From Noviherbaspirillum sp965974465 (GTDB lineage Bacteria; Pseudomonadota; Gammaproteobacteria; Burkholderiales; Burkholderiaceae_D), in NCBI GenBank assembly GCA_965974465.1, contig CBHCMF010000001.1:24782-88781 (forward strand): 64,000 nt of DNA. Direction: 5' to 3'. Below are positions 24,135 through 33,218 of this stretch, in pieces (within the stretch, counting starts at the first letter, position 1; every line of letters starts with the position of its first letter). The notes under the pieces are model-generated. The model was not told the origin of the DNA and ran no database searches. It worked only from the letters and a program-made list of their open reading frames with translations. A program made the translations under genes and the position numbers.

Positions 24135-25061
24135 ATGAAAAAATTCTTGATTACCCTGATGGTTGCAGTCAGCGCACTGTCAGTCACCGTGTCCGAAGCG
24201 CAGGCCAAGCGCATGGGCGGCGGCGGATCGTTTGGCAAGCAATCGCAAAACGTCAGCCGTCAGTCAGCAGCGCCGGCGCAAAACCAGGCGGCCCCTACGA
24301 TGGCCAAACCTGCGACGCCCGCGAATACACCCGCAACGCCCGCTAAGCCGGCAAGCCCCTGGAAAGGCATTCTCGGTGGCGCACTGCTGGGCCTCGGTCT
24401 TGGCGCATTGCTGTCCCACTTCGGCCTTGGTGGTGCCATGGCTAGCATGATCAGCACCCTCCTGATGGTTGCCCTGCTTGCGGCAGCGGCATTCTTCATC
24501 TATCGCATGCTGACACGCAAGCGTGATGGCAATGCCTATGCGAAGAGTGGCTTGCAGCCGGCCTATGCTGGTGGCAATACGCCAGCGTTCCGCACGCCGG
24601 AAATTGGCTCGCGCCTGGAACCGACGTCGTTGCAATCATCGTCGCTGGCTTCTGGAAGCGCTGTTACCGAGAACGCGCAGTGGGGTGTGCCGGCGGACTT
24701 CGATACCGCAGGTTTCCTGCGCCATTCGAAGACCTACTTCATCCGTCTGCAGGCTGCTTGGGACCGGGCCGACGTCAACGACCTGCGTGAATTTACCGCG
24801 CCGGAATTGTATGCTGAGATGAAGCAGCAACTGCTGGAGCGTGGTGCATCAGCCAACCACACCGATGTGGTGACTCTGGATGCGCAATTGCTGGGCATTG
24901 AAACAATCGGCAACGAGTATCTCGCCAGCGTTAAATTCTCCGGTATGATCCGCGAGTCAGAGAATGCACCGGCTGAGCCGTTCAATGAAGTGTGGAACCT
25001 GTCTAAGCCGGTAAGCGGCGCGGGCGGCTGGATTCTGGCAGGAATTCAGCAAGTCTCTTAA
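24135..25061 (+). CDS. Tim44-like domain membrane protein
   Basis: This 308-residue protein has a signal-like N-terminus (cleavage after AQA), a low-complexity Gly/Ser then Pro/Ala/Thr linker (about residues 25-75), two adjacent hydrophobic helices (about 77-122, with the GGALLGLGLGALLSHFG glycine zipper), and a C-terminal soluble Tim44-like domain of about 140 residues (FDTAGFLRHSKTYFIRLQAA and DLREFTAPELYAEMKQQL). Bacterial Tim44-like proteins have no settled role; the domain resembles the membrane-tethering part of mitochondrial Tim44. GGAGG lies just before the ATG, and a good terminator follows at 25078. Confidence 0.88.
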   Translation: MKKFLITLMVAVSALSVTVSEAQAKRMGGGGSFGKQSQNVSRQSAAPAQNQAAPTMAKPATPANTPATPAKPASPWKGILGGALLGLGLGALLSHFGLGGAMASMISTLLMVALLAAAAFFIYRMLTRKRDGNAYAKSGLQPAYAGGNTPAFRTPEIGSRLEPTSLQSSSLASGSAVTENAQWGVPADFDTAGFLRHSKTYFIRLQAAWDRADVNDLREFTAPELYAEMKQQLLERGASANHTDVVTLDAQLLGIETIGNEYLASVKFSGMIRESENAPAEPFNEVWNLSKPVSGAGGWILAGIQQVS

Positions 25062-25077
25062 ATTACGCAAGCTGATG

Positions 25078-25106
25078 AAAAAGGGCCGGGAAACCGGCCC
25101 TTTTTC
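25078..25106 (+). terminator. Rho-independent terminator
   Basis: GGGCCGG and CCGGCCC form a perfect 7-bp GC stem around a GAAA tetraloop, followed directly by TTTTTC and preceded by a run of A. It lies 17 bases after the Tim44-like gene's stop and clearly ends that transcript. The A-run on the 5' side could also make it work for minus-strand transcripts. Confidence 0.92.
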
Positions 25107-25209
25107 ATTTTTACACTCATGCAGTGTATTGCCCCAGCGACTTGTTGACCTAACTTAATACGCAAACACTTTGCAATCATCGATAATTCTAAGGAGAGAT
25201 GCACTGCTT

Positions 25210-25239
25210 CATGTTTCTTCTGTCACAAACAGAAACATG
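25210..25239. other. Inverted repeat upstream of a hypothetical gene
   Basis: CATGTTTCT(TC)TGT and ACAGAAACATG pair over 11 bases with a 2-base bulge around CACAA. It lies about 135 bases before the start of the gene at 25375, in a 270-base gap otherwise without features. It may be a regulator site or a leader hairpin; no protein can be assigned. Confidence 0.35.
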
Positions 25240-25374
25240 CTAACTGTCCGAACCTGGTCCAACGGCGGTAGTCGAATAAGCGATAAGCCAAGCGCGTCAT
25301 TACAAATCAAATAGCTTAAGTCTACGATACGCGCTTGTATAGTATGTTTCGGAAACGGCGTGAAGGAGAGGGAT

Positions 25375-26043
25375 GTGGGCATACTGGGCACCCTTCTGGG
25401 CAAGCGTGAGCCTGTAGTCGAATATCGTACCGTCGACGGCGGTCATCCGGCCCCCTATCCCGACATGACCGATGAGCAGCTTTACAACTATGAAGTAACA
25501 TTCAACGTTCCACGTCGGACATTTGATCAGCCACCGCGTTCCTTCCAGGTGGAGAACAGCGATGCCGCAACGGAAAAAGGGGCTTCGGAAACGGAACCTA
25601 GGTGCGAGCCGCAACAGGAGAAAACCTTAAATGCGCCGCGCTACACTACTATGGAGCAGATCCCGGAGGAACGGCCTCCGGTCACTACGCAAGCAGAACT
25701 GCCGCCGCTTGATTTCGGCAAACCGATGCGCTTGATTACCTCAAAACAGCCGGTTGAAATCATCACTACGCGCGCCCGGCATCCTATCTATAAGGTACAT
25801 GGCTATATCGGCAACGACGACGTCGTGACGGTATTTACTCTGGATGGCCAACTGTCGGAAAATGGGCCGCGCTTCCTCGAAAACGTACCGCAACGGCAGC
25901 AGTTGTACGTGAACGTGTACCTCAACCAGGACTTACGTAGCAGCGACCGCTACACGATAACTCAGCATGACACAAAAGAGCAGGCGGATGCGGCAGCTAA
26001 GCCAGGCCGCATCGCCTGCGTACCGCTGCAGTTTGATCTTTAA
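25375..26043 (+). CDS. Hypothetical protein, 222 residues
   Basis: GTG at 25375 is chosen because AAGGAGAG lies 5 bases upstream; an in-frame GTG at 25360 would precede this site. The protein is soluble without signal or membrane segments. The N-terminal 60 residues are polar (SFQVENSDAATEKGASETEP); the C-terminal 110 form a strand-rich domain (LITSKQPVEIITTRARHP, YKVHGYIGNDDVVTVFTLDG and QRQQLYVNVYLNQD). No family is recognised. Confidence 0.6.
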   Translation: MGILGTLLGKREPVVEYRTVDGGHPAPYPDMTDEQLYNYEVTFNVPRRTFDQPPRSFQVENSDAATEKGASETEPRCEPQQEKTLNAPRYTTMEQIPEERPPVTTQAELPPLDFGKPMRLITSKQPVEIITTRARHPIYKVHGYIGNDDVVTVFTLDGQLSENGPRFLENVPQRQQLYVNVYLNQDLRSSDRYTITQHDTKEQADAAAKPGRIACVPLQFDL

Positions 26044-26193
26044 GATTTCCTCCTCCATGCGCCTGTCCAGGCGCTAATGTGCCTCTGGCCGGCACAAACC
26101 ATACGGTCCGTCTCGCGTTGCCTTTCCTTCACTCATGCGACAATTGCCTCGATATGTCGTAAGCTTCAGCATTCCGAAAACCAATAAAACATC

Positions 26194-27207
26194 ATGCTTG
26201 AACAAAACAGAATCCCTTCAACGGTCATTGCTTCTTATTTGCTAGCCGCTGCCGCGTTGTTCCTGGTGCTGTATAAGGGGTTGTTGGCAGCATTGTTTTC
26301 CGGATTGCTGGTGTATTCGCTGGTCCATGTTCTGGCACCGGTGCTGGGTAAGAACTTCAGCGACCAGCGGGCACGGATGATCGCGGTCGCCCTCCTCGGC
26401 ACTTTGATTGTTCTGTTACTGTCGCTTGCGGTATGGGGGGTGGTTGGCTTCTTCCAAAGCGATGCTGGAAGCATCGAGGTATTGCTGAAAAAGATGGCGG
26501 ACATTATCGAAAGCTCGCGCAGCCAGATGCCGCGTTGGCTAAAGGATTTCGTGCCCGCAAATGCAGAGGCAATTCGTGAAGCGATTACCAACTGGCTGCG
26601 TGCGCATGCGGTGCAGGCGCAGACGATTGGACAGCAAGCCGGACGCGTGATTGCACACTTGCTGGTGGGGATGGTGATCGGCGCGATGGCTGCGCTGTAT
26701 GACACAACCGCCCGCCCGGTGTATAAGCCGCTTGCCGCCGCCCTGCATGCACGCGTAGTCAATCTGCACAAGGCCTTCCGCAGCATCGTGTTCGCACAAG
26801 TGCGGATTGCAGCAATCAATGCTGTATTCACGGCAATCTATCTTGCTGTCATTCTGCCATTGGCCGGTATTCATTTGCCATTAACCAAGAGCATGATCGC
26901 CATTACTTTTTTTGCTGGCTTGTTGCCAGTGATCGGCAATCTGATCTCCAATACCGTGATCGTGATTGTAGGGCTGTCCCATTCATTGACTATCGCGCTT
27001 ACATCCTTGCTGTTCCTCATCGTGATTCACAAACTGGAATACTTCCTGAACGCAAAGATCATCGGTTCGCATATCAATGCGCGTGCTTGGGAACTTCTGG
27101 CCGCGATGTTGGCAATGGAAGCGATCTTCGGCTTGCCAGGTGTCATCGCTGCGCCGGTGTTTTACGCGTACGCCAAAAAAGAATTGTCAGATCGCGGCCT
27201 TGTTTGA
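26194..27207 (+). CDS. AI-2E family transporter (PerM-like permease)
   Basis: The 337-residue product has seven to eight membrane helices in the typical order: two at the N-terminus (about 8-45), one at about 63-85, an amphipathic region (ADIIESSRSQMPRWLKDFVP), then four or five near the C-terminus with the blocks FAQVRIAAINAVFTAIYLAV, FFAGLLPVIGNLISNTVIVI and HKLEYFLNAKIIGSHINARA. The last block is the family's N-K-I-x-G-x-x-x-x-(L/A)-x-P/W hallmark. Substrate unknown. It is a paralogue of the fragment at the left edge, but the two differ clearly in sequence. Confidence 0.9.
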   Translation: MLEQNRIPSTVIASYLLAAAALFLVLYKGLLAALFSGLLVYSLVHVLAPVLGKNFSDQRARMIAVALLGTLIVLLLSLAVWGVVGFFQSDAGSIEVLLKKMADIIESSRSQMPRWLKDFVPANAEAIREAITNWLRAHAVQAQTIGQQAGRVIAHLLVGMVIGAMAALYDTTARPVYKPLAAALHARVVNLHKAFRSIVFAQVRIAAINAVFTAIYLAVILPLAGIHLPLTKSMIAITFFAGLLPVIGNLISNTVIVIVGLSHSLTIALTSLLFLIVIHKLEYFLNAKIIGSHINARAWELLAAMLAMEAIFGLPGVIAAPVFYAYAKKELSDRGLV

Positions 27208-27243
27208 GAACAAAGAGGAAACTTTTTGGCTTCTCCATGGATC

Positions 27244-27275
27244 GCATGAATAGGGCATATATGCCCTATTCATGC
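27244..27275. promoter_or_regulatory. Perfect 32-bp palindrome
   Basis: The half-site GCATGAATAGGGCATA is followed directly by its exact reverse complement, with no spacer. It sits 36 bases after the permease gene and ends 19 bases before the start of the small hydrophilic protein gene, just upstream of its GGAG ribosome binding site. The absence of a loop or T-run argues against an ordinary terminator; a dimeric regulator's operator or an mRNA leader hairpin is more likely. Confidence 0.6.
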
Positions 27276-27294
27276 AATCAACCGGAGAAAACAC

Positions 27295-27591
27295 ATGTCG
27301 AATCTCAAGAGACCGTCCGAGGAGGATAGCAAGAAGAAGCAACCATATGAACAGCCCTCGTCGTATGGCGACGATTCAAAGTCTGTGACGCCAAAGGATG
27401 TGTCTTCACAGGATGCCTCGTACCGCGACGTCACTGAGAGAAAAGTCGCCTCGGATGACACCGACGAGAAGGTAGAAGAACAGCTCGATGATGCGGTGGA
27501 AATGACCTTTCCTGCCAGCGATCCAATCGCAATACCGGGACCGGACCGCGAACTCGAAAAGCGCAGACTCAACCAGCAGAACCAGCGATAG
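27295..27591 (+). CDS. Small hydrophilic, probably disordered protein
   Basis: This 98-residue product consists almost entirely of charged and polar residues (KRPSEEDSKKKQPYEQPSS, then DDTDEKVEEQLDDAVEMTFP). The C-terminal EEQLDDAVEMTFPASDPIAI resembles a short motif found at the end of many small stress-related proteobacterial proteins (D-E-A-x-x-x-(S/T)-F-P-A-S-D-P-(P/I)-A). It has a GGAG site and an upstream perfect palindrome, so it is very likely expressed and regulated. Function unknown. Confidence 0.7.
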   Translation: MSNLKRPSEEDSKKKQPYEQPSSYGDDSKSVTPKDVSSQDASYRDVTERKVASDDTDEKVEEQLDDAVEMTFPASDPIAIPGPDRELEKRRLNQQNQR

Positions 27592-27608
27592 TGGGGAGCG
27601 CTGCCGGA

Positions 27609-28682
27609 CTACTTCAGGCGTGCCGGCAGTACCTCGCGCAGCAGCGCGTCTGCGTTACGCAGCATCTTTTCCGTCGTTTCCCAGTCGATGCAGCCGTCAG
27701 TCACCGAGCAACCGTAGACCAGCTTGGATAAGTCTTCCGGAATCGTCTGTTTGCCTCCGACGAGGTTGGATTCGATCATCACCCCTACAAGCGACTTGTT
27801 GCCGAACCGAACCTGATTCACCACGTCAGCCATAACGAGGGGCTGTAGGTCGGGGTTCTTGAAGCTGTTCGCATGGGAGCAGTCGACCACGATGTTGGCC
27901 GGCAGTTTTGCTTTTATCAACGCCTGTTCGGCCATTGCCACCGATACCGTATCGTAGTTGGGCCGACCGTCGCCGCCGCGCAGCACCACGTGACCGTAAC
28001 GGTTACCACTCGTGCGCGCGATCGATACACGGCCCTGGCCATTGATGCCAAGGAAGGAATGCGGCTGCGATGCGGACAAGATCGCGTTGATGGCAATGTT
28101 GATATCCCCGTCCGTGCCATTCTTGAAGCCGACGGGGGTCGATAGGCCGGATGACATTTCGCGGTGCGTCTGCGATTCCGTGGTGCGTGCGCCGATCGCG
28201 GTCCAGGAGATCAGATCGCCGAGGAATTGCGGCGAGATGGGATCGAGCGCCTCGGTCGCGGTCGGCAAGCCAAGTTCGCAAACGTCGAGGAGGAACTGAC
28301 GCGCATTCGCCATGCCGCGCTCGATATGGAAGGAATCGTCCATGTCCGGGTCGTTGATATACCCTTTCCAACCCGTGGTGGTGCGCGGCTTTTCAAAATA
28401 GACACGCATCACCAGCAGCAGGGTGTCCTTCACTTCTTCCTGCAGCTTGTTCAGGCGACGCGCGTAGTCGAGGCCGGCAGCCGGATCATGGATAGAACAA
28501 GGACCAACCACCACGAACAGTCGTGGATCCTTGCGATCGAGGATATTGCGCAGCGCTTCACGCCCTTGCATCACGACAGTGCCCGCCCTGTCCGTCAGTG
28601 GCAGTCGCGCATGCAACTCTTCGGGTGTGGGCATTTGGTCGAAGGAAGTGATGTTTACGTTTTCAATATTGAAAGTGGTCAT
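27609..28682 (-). CDS. aroG: 3-deoxy-7-phosphoheptulonate synthase (DAHP synthase, class I)
   Basis: This enzyme condenses phosphoenolpyruvate and erythrose 4-phosphate in the first step of the shikimate pathway. ATG at 28682 gives 357 residues, the normal AroG/F/H length; the longer frame is rejected. Landmarks: VVVGPCSIHDP (metal-binding Cys and substrate loop), MRVYFEKPRTTTGWKGYIND, WTAIGARTTESQTHREMSSG, GFKNGTDGDI, RGGDGRPNYD and VDCSHANSFK. Which aromatic amino acid feeds back on it cannot be told by eye. The assignment among aroF, aroG and aroH is by convention. Confidence 0.93.
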   Translation of the reverse strand: MTTFNIENVNITSFDQMPTPEELHARLPLTDRAGTVVMQGREALRNILDRKDPRLFVVVGPCSIHDPAAGLDYARRLNKLQEEVKDTLLLVMRVYFEKPRTTTGWKGYINDPDMDDSFHIERGMANARQFLLDVCELGLPTATEALDPISPQFLGDLISWTAIGARTTESQTHREMSSGLSTPVGFKNGTDGDINIAINAILSASQPHSFLGINGQGRVSIARTSGNRYGHVVLRGGDGRPNYDTVSVAMAEQALIKAKLPANIVVDCSHANSFKNPDLQPLVMADVVNQVRFGNKSLVGVMIESNLVGGKQTIPEDLSKLVYGCSVTDGCIDWETTEKMLRNADALLREVLPARLK

Positions 28683-28865
28683 GATCAGCGGCCTTGTAAG
28701 CAGAGGCTTGGACTCTCTCCGCAAGCGGAAAGGACACAGGAAAAAATCGACAGTGTACCTTGTACCAGGAAAGGGATTGCCATCTGGCGTCGAGAAACAG
28801 GATATGATTCTTCGCCATTGATGACGTGATAATGCCCTTGTCCTTCAACTCACTCGAAATACAAC

Positions 28866-29168
28866 ATGATTCTTGAACTCGCTGACATTCGCATCCAGCC
28901 CGGCAAGCAAGCCGAATTCGATATCGCGATCCAGCGCGGCCTGGACCAGGTAATCTCCAAGGCCAAAGGTTTTTGCGGTTATAAAGTTAACAAAGGCGTT
29001 GAATCTCCCGAGCGCTATCTACTGATGATTTTCTGGGAAACGCTGGAAAATCACACCGTCGATTTTCGTCAATCTCTCGCTTTTACCGAATGGCGCAGCA
29101 TCGTCGGTCCGTTCTTCGCAGGCCCGCCAACCGTCGAGCACTTTACGCTGCTGGCCAAGTCAGATTGA
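28866..29168 (+). CDS. Antibiotic biosynthesis monooxygenase (ABM) family protein
   Basis: A 100-residue single ABM domain: ILELADIRIQPGKQAEFDIA at the N-terminus, YLLMIFWETLENHTVDFRQS with the conserved W-E-(S/T/N)-x-E-x-H turn, then FTEWRSIVGPFFAGPPTVEH. These small ferredoxin-like dimers act as cofactor-free monooxygenases or related stress proteins; this subgroup has no known substrate. Divergent from aroG. Confidence 0.88.
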   Translation: MILELADIRIQPGKQAEFDIAIQRGLDQVISKAKGFCGYKVNKGVESPERYLLMIFWETLENHTVDFRQSLAFTEWRSIVGPFFAGPPTVEHFTLLAKSD

Positions 29169-29407
29169 GCGCATATACTGATAAGCGTCGCGGAGGGGCG
29201 TACCATTTGTCAGAACGATACTTGCAGAGCATGTCAGATTTCATCCTACAAATGAGGTGCCTTCTCTAGAAAAGACAGAGGGAAAATAGTGACCGGTGGT
29301 GATGGTGCCATTTGCATGAATTCGAATCATTTCTTATCCCAGAGTGATATGATCGTGATTCAGGGCATCAAGCCATCCACCCACATTGCCAGTGAGGTCG
29401 AACAAGA

Positions 29408-29968
29408 ATGTCTTTTAATGCTGACGCACTCACACTGACGCTCCTCGCCGTCCTTGCCGCGCTCATCATCGGCATTCTCGTATATGCCGCTACTGTCCAG
29501 CTCAAGACACGCCGCGCCAACCGCAACGCGATGGGCATCCGTGTCACCCTCATCGAATATTTTCGTCGCAGCGGTGTCGAAGTGTCGGCCGACGTTTTCA
29601 GCCTCGATGGCGAGCACTACACTGCAGTGGTTGAGTCGGAGCCGATGAAGCGCTTCCGTCTGTCCCATATCATCGAAATGACGCTGCGTGAGCACGTACG
29701 CAAGTCCTGCGGACTGGAGCTGGACAAAGTCTACTGGCGCTTCCCGATCAAAGAGGCCACGCAAGTGGTGACCATGCCGACCGCAGCGGACGGCATGTTG
29801 CCAGAAGCGCAAAGTGATGACAGGAAGCCTGACGAGACCTCAGACGAATACATCAATGAAGGTCTGGAAAATTACCGACATATTCCCAAGCCCGAGGTAA
29901 CCGAGTTGTCCTGGGAAACCTTCGAACAGATGGCTACGGTCAACCGCGACAAGCCTGATGCGAAGTGA
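29408..29968 (+). CDS. Hypothetical inner-membrane protein
   Basis: The 186-residue protein has a single N-terminal membrane helix (about residues 7-29) and then a cytoplasmic domain with RNAMGIRVTLIEYFRRSGVE, VSADVFSLDGEHYTAVVESE and a helix-rich segment (MTLREHVRKSCGLELDKVYW). The C-terminal 50 residues are acidic and probably flexible. No family is recognised, though the layout resembles small conserved Burkholderiales proteins. The 239-base gap before it and the 258-base gap after it hold nothing identifiable. Confidence 0.6.
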   Translation: MSFNADALTLTLLAVLAALIIGILVYAATVQLKTRRANRNAMGIRVTLIEYFRRSGVEVSADVFSLDGEHYTAVVESEPMKRFRLSHIIEMTLREHVRKSCGLELDKVYWRFPIKEATQVVTMPTAADGMLPEAQSDDRKPDETSDEYINEGLENYRHIPKPEVTELSWETFEQMATVNRDKPDAK

Positions 29969-30226
29969 TCCTTCAAGTCCGCTTCATTCACCCTCCTTCA
30001 CAGCAACTCTCTCGCTCATCGCTGGCAAATATCCCGCCGTACATGTTTCCTTTGCTTTACTGGCGCTAAGTGCTAGCCGTGGGAACTAGTGCTGCTTATC
30101 GTTTGACTAACAGAATTCCTTAGAAGTGCGCGGCCGGCTGGTGTGTCGATGCCGCCGAAGGTTTTTGTTATCCGTTAGTCCAGGTAATGCAACATCGCCG
30201 TAAGCGGCTAACGCAACGGAGAAAAG

Positions 30227-31261
30227 ATGATGCAAGATAAAACAGCAAATCCGACCCCATTGGGACGGGAGCGCTTACCGCACATCAATGAGCCTCCCAT
30301 CGAGCAATATCAGCAGGTCAGCCCCGCTTACGATACCTTCTACCGATCCCCCAAATCCGACCGTGCTGAACAGCTTGCCAAAGCACTCGGCTGGTTCAGC
30401 ATTGGCATCGGTCTCGCGCAATTGCTTGCGCCGCGTGGCGTATCGCGTGCTACCGGCATGCCGGAACGGCCGGGGATGATGCGCGCTTTCGGCGCGCGCG
30501 AGATTGCCAGCGGCATTGGCATCCTAAGTCAACGTAGACCGGCCAATTGGCTGTGGATGCGAGTGGCTGGCGACGCAATAGACTTGGCGATGCTTGGCCT
30601 CGCCGCACGCTCATCGCCCCAGAACCTGCGCCGCCGTGTGGCTCTGGCCACTGGGGCTGTCGCCGGCATTGCCTTGCTTGATGTGATCGCCAGCATGGAC
30701 AACACCCAGCGCAAGCAAATGGTGCAGGGAGCGAGCGTTACTGGCGAGGTACGACTTGAAAAGAGCATTGCGATCAGCCGTTCGCCGGAGGAGTGCTACC
30801 GCTTCTGGCATGACTTCGAAAGCTTCCCGCGTTTCATGCGGCATGTGGAGTCAGTGCAGCGCACAGGAGAAAATCGCATGCATTGGAAAGTCACTGGTCC
30901 GGCAGGTAGCACCGTCGAATGGGATGCCGAACTGATTGCCGATGAGCCCGGCCGGTATGTTGCATGGCGTTCGCTGGAAGGTTCGCAGGTCGAAAATGCC
31001 GGTACTGTGCGTTTCGAGCCCGCACCGGGTGGACGCGGCACTATCGTACGCGTAATGATGAGCTACAGCCCCCCAGGTGGTGTTGCTGGTGCGCTGGTGG
31101 CAAAGCTGTTTGGTGAAGAACCATCGCAGCAGATCGAAGAAGATCTGCGCCACTTCAAGTCACTAATCGAAACGGGTGAAATTCCTACGACCACTGGCCA
31201 ACCTGCCGGTCCACGCGGTGTCGTCAATCGCCTGCTGTTCAGGAAAGGAGCGCCGGGATGA
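30227..31261 (+). CDS. Membrane protein with C-terminal SRPBCC (polyketide cyclase/dehydrase-like) domain
   Basis: The 344-residue product has an N-terminal extension (about 1-45), three hydrophobic segments (about 52-72, 95-125 and 136-160) that include the ALGWFSIGIGLAQLLAPRGV block, and a SRPBCC domain (about 178-320): EVRLEKSIAISRSPEECYRF and WHDFESFPRFMRHVESVQRT are the START/cyclase-fold opening. SRPBCC domains bind hydrophobic ligands. The TGA overlaps the ATG of the downstream alcohol dehydrogenase (ATGA), so the two are translationally coupled; the ligand may be related to that enzyme's substrate, which is inference. Confidence 0.85.
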   Translation: MMQDKTANPTPLGRERLPHINEPPIEQYQQVSPAYDTFYRSPKSDRAEQLAKALGWFSIGIGLAQLLAPRGVSRATGMPERPGMMRAFGAREIASGIGILSQRRPANWLWMRVAGDAIDLAMLGLAARSSPQNLRRRVALATGAVAGIALLDVIASMDNTQRKQMVQGASVTGEVRLEKSIAISRSPEECYRFWHDFESFPRFMRHVESVQRTGENRMHWKVTGPAGSTVEWDAELIADEPGRYVAWRSLEGSQVENAGTVRFEPAPGGRGTIVRVMMSYSPPGGVAGALVAKLFGEEPSQQIEEDLRHFKSLIETGEIPTTTGQPAGPRGVVNRLLFRKGAPG

Positions 31262-32427
31262 GAGCAAGCGTATGGCACGGTAAAAAAGATGTGCGGATCG
31301 ACAGCGTGCCCGATCCAGAGATCATCAATCCGCGCGATGCCATCGTGAAGATTACGTCGACAGCAATCTGCGGTTCCGATCTGCATCTGTACAACGGCTT
31401 TGTCCCGACCATGGAAAAAGGTGACATCATCGGCCACGAATTCATGGGCGAAATCGTCGACCTTGGGCCTGAGGTGAAGAACCTGAAAATCGGCGATCGC
31501 GTTGTCGTGCCCTTTCCCATTGCGTGCGGCAATTGCTTCTTTTGCCAGGAGAAATTGTATTCTGTCTGCGAGAACTCCAACCCCAATGCATTGATGGCGG
31601 AAAAGCTGTGGGGGCATTCCCCGGCCGGCATCTTTGGCTATTCGCACCTGACGGGCGGCTATGCGGGCGGTCAAGCCGAGTACGCCCGCGTGCCGTTTGC
31701 TGATGTGGGGCCGATCAAAATCCCGGACGGCATGACTGATGAGCAAGTGTTGTTTCTTTCTGACATTCTGCCCACCGGCTATATGGCCGCAGAAGCATGC
31801 GAAATTAAGCCAGGCAGCGTGGTGGCGGTATGGGGATGCGGTGCGGTCGGACAGTTCGCCATCCAGAGTGCCTACCTGCTTGGTGCGGAACGCGTCATCG
31901 GCATTGACCGTTTCCCGGAACGCTTGCGCATGGCACGTGAAAAGTCGAACGCGATTACGCTTGATTATGAAGAAGTCGATGTCACCTCGGCATTGAAGGA
32001 CTTGACCGGCGGGCGCGGCCCTGATGCATGTATCGATGCAGTCGGCATGGAAGCACATGGCATGGGCATCATGGGAGCCTACGACCGTGTGAAGCAGGCG
32101 ATCGCGCTGGAAACGGACCGCCCCGTGGCATTGCGGCAGGCACTGATGGCTTGCCGCAATGGCGGTGTGGTCTCCGTTCCCGGTGTGTATGGCGGATTCC
32201 TCGATAAGGTGCCGTTTGGCTCGCTGATGAACCGGTCGCTGACCATCAAGACGGGGCAGACGCATGTGCAGCGCTACATGCAGCCGTTGTTAGAGCGAAT
32301 TCAAAGAGAAGACATCGATCCAACAGCGGTCATTACGCACCGTCTATCACTGGACGACGCGCCGCACGCCTACGACTTGTTCTGCAACAAGCAGGATGAG
32401 TGCATCAAGGTCGTGTTAAAGCCGTGA
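31258..32427 (+). CDS. Zinc-dependent alcohol dehydrogenase (MDR family, formaldehyde dehydrogenase-like)
   Basis: The 389-residue medium-chain dehydrogenase has catalytic zinc ligands in STAICGSDLHLYN (Cys) and IIGHEFMGEI (His/Glu), and the structural zinc lobe in CGNCFFCQEKLYSVC (four Cys). The NAD-binding Rossmann fold has VVAVWGCGAVGQFAIQSAYL, and an Asp/Arg pair after IGIDR suggests NAD. The FGYSHLTGGYAGGQAEYARV segment is typical of the glutathione-independent formaldehyde dehydrogenase-like subgroup. The exact alcohol or aldehyde is unknown. GGAG precedes the ATG within the upstream SRPBCC gene. Confidence 0.9.
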   Translation: MRASVWHGKKDVRIDSVPDPEIINPRDAIVKITSTAICGSDLHLYNGFVPTMEKGDIIGHEFMGEIVDLGPEVKNLKIGDRVVVPFPIACGNCFFCQEKLYSVCENSNPNALMAEKLWGHSPAGIFGYSHLTGGYAGGQAEYARVPFADVGPIKIPDGMTDEQVLFLSDILPTGYMAAEACEIKPGSVVAVWGCGAVGQFAIQSAYLLGAERVIGIDRFPERLRMAREKSNAITLDYEEVDVTSALKDLTGGRGPDACIDAVGMEAHGMGIMGAYDRVKQAIALETDRPVALRQALMACRNGGVVSVPGVYGGFLDKVPFGSLMNRSLTIKTGQTHVQRYMQPLLERIQREDIDPTAVITHRLSLDDAPHAYDLFCNKQDECIKVVLKP

Positions 32428-32555
32428 AGGCACCCAGATCGGATGGCGCGGCGTACGGCACTTGCTCGCATAAGTGAAACGAAGGTTGGCTCAGGATGAG
32501 AACGTGGTTATTGCAATATCATCATCGTCAGTAATGCGGCATGCCGGCCGTATCG

Positions 32556-32864
32556 CTATGGCAAGGTTTGCTTTCTGATGATTGCCGTGGCGCGATGGGA
32601 AAGGCGAGCCTGCAGACCATACGACAGCACGATTATTTGCGCGATGGCGTTCAGGCTAGCCACCATCGCAATCAGGTAACTCTTTACTACGTATAACGCG
32701 TAGACGACGGTGATTGCTGCAATTGCTAACCAGCCTGTCCAGGACACCAGTGAGATCGATAGGCGCGCCTGGCTGTCGCGATGGTATTTCAGAATTTGTG
32801 GCACATACAAACCCGCTGCGGCGAAGCCGGATACTCCATATAAGACGCTTAATAATTGTTCCAT
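32556..32864 (-). CDS. SemiSWEET/PQ-loop family membrane protein
   Basis: ATG at 32864 (GGGA upstream) gives 102 residues, the usual SemiSWEET length; an open frame extends further upstream but is unlikely to be coding. It has three membrane helices, with GLYVPQILKYHRDSQARLSI containing the conserved P-Q pair, followed by SLVSWTGWLAIAAITVVYAL. SemiSWEETs are dimeric sugar facilitators; the substrate here is unknown. Adjacent gaps (32428-32555 and 32865-33218) contain no other recognised feature. Confidence 0.8.
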   Translation of the reverse strand: MEQLLSVLYGVSGFAAAGLYVPQILKYHRDSQARLSISLVSWTGWLAIAAITVVYALYVVKSYLIAMVASLNAIAQIIVLSYGLQARLSHRATAIIRKQTLP

Positions 32865-33218
32865 GATTTCCCGCAGCATGGCGCTGGTTCTCTTTGCGTT
32901 GCACCTGAAACTGCGCGACGATTCTAATCGTTGTTTTGCACAGGGAAATATTCTGCCGGAGAAAATTTTGTGAGGGATCGTAACCGTGTCATGCCTATCG
33001 CATGTACTGGACGTGGGGGAATGTCGGCGCGCGGCGATGACCATGGTGATTCGGAAAGTTTTTGACCAACCTGACTTTTGCACTTTCAGAAAGGTTTTGG
33101 CCTTTAGGCCCAGTACGGTGAAGGAACTTGTGTTCGCACAATTACGCGCGCCCAGACGCATTGAATAATAACCGTTGAAAAATGGAACGCGCGCCATGGC
33201 GGCGCAAGGGAGCGAAAA

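Noticed and set aside
28164..28829. 221-codon plus-strand frame opposite aroG
   Set aside because: Shadow of aroG, whose active-site motifs are intact on the minus strand.
31063..32265. 400-codon open frame on the minus strand opposite the SRPBCC/alcohol dehydrogenase genes
   Set aside because: It is the antisense shadow of the dehydrogenase, rich in His, Arg and Cys with no recognisable domain; the plus-strand gene has full catalytic motifs.
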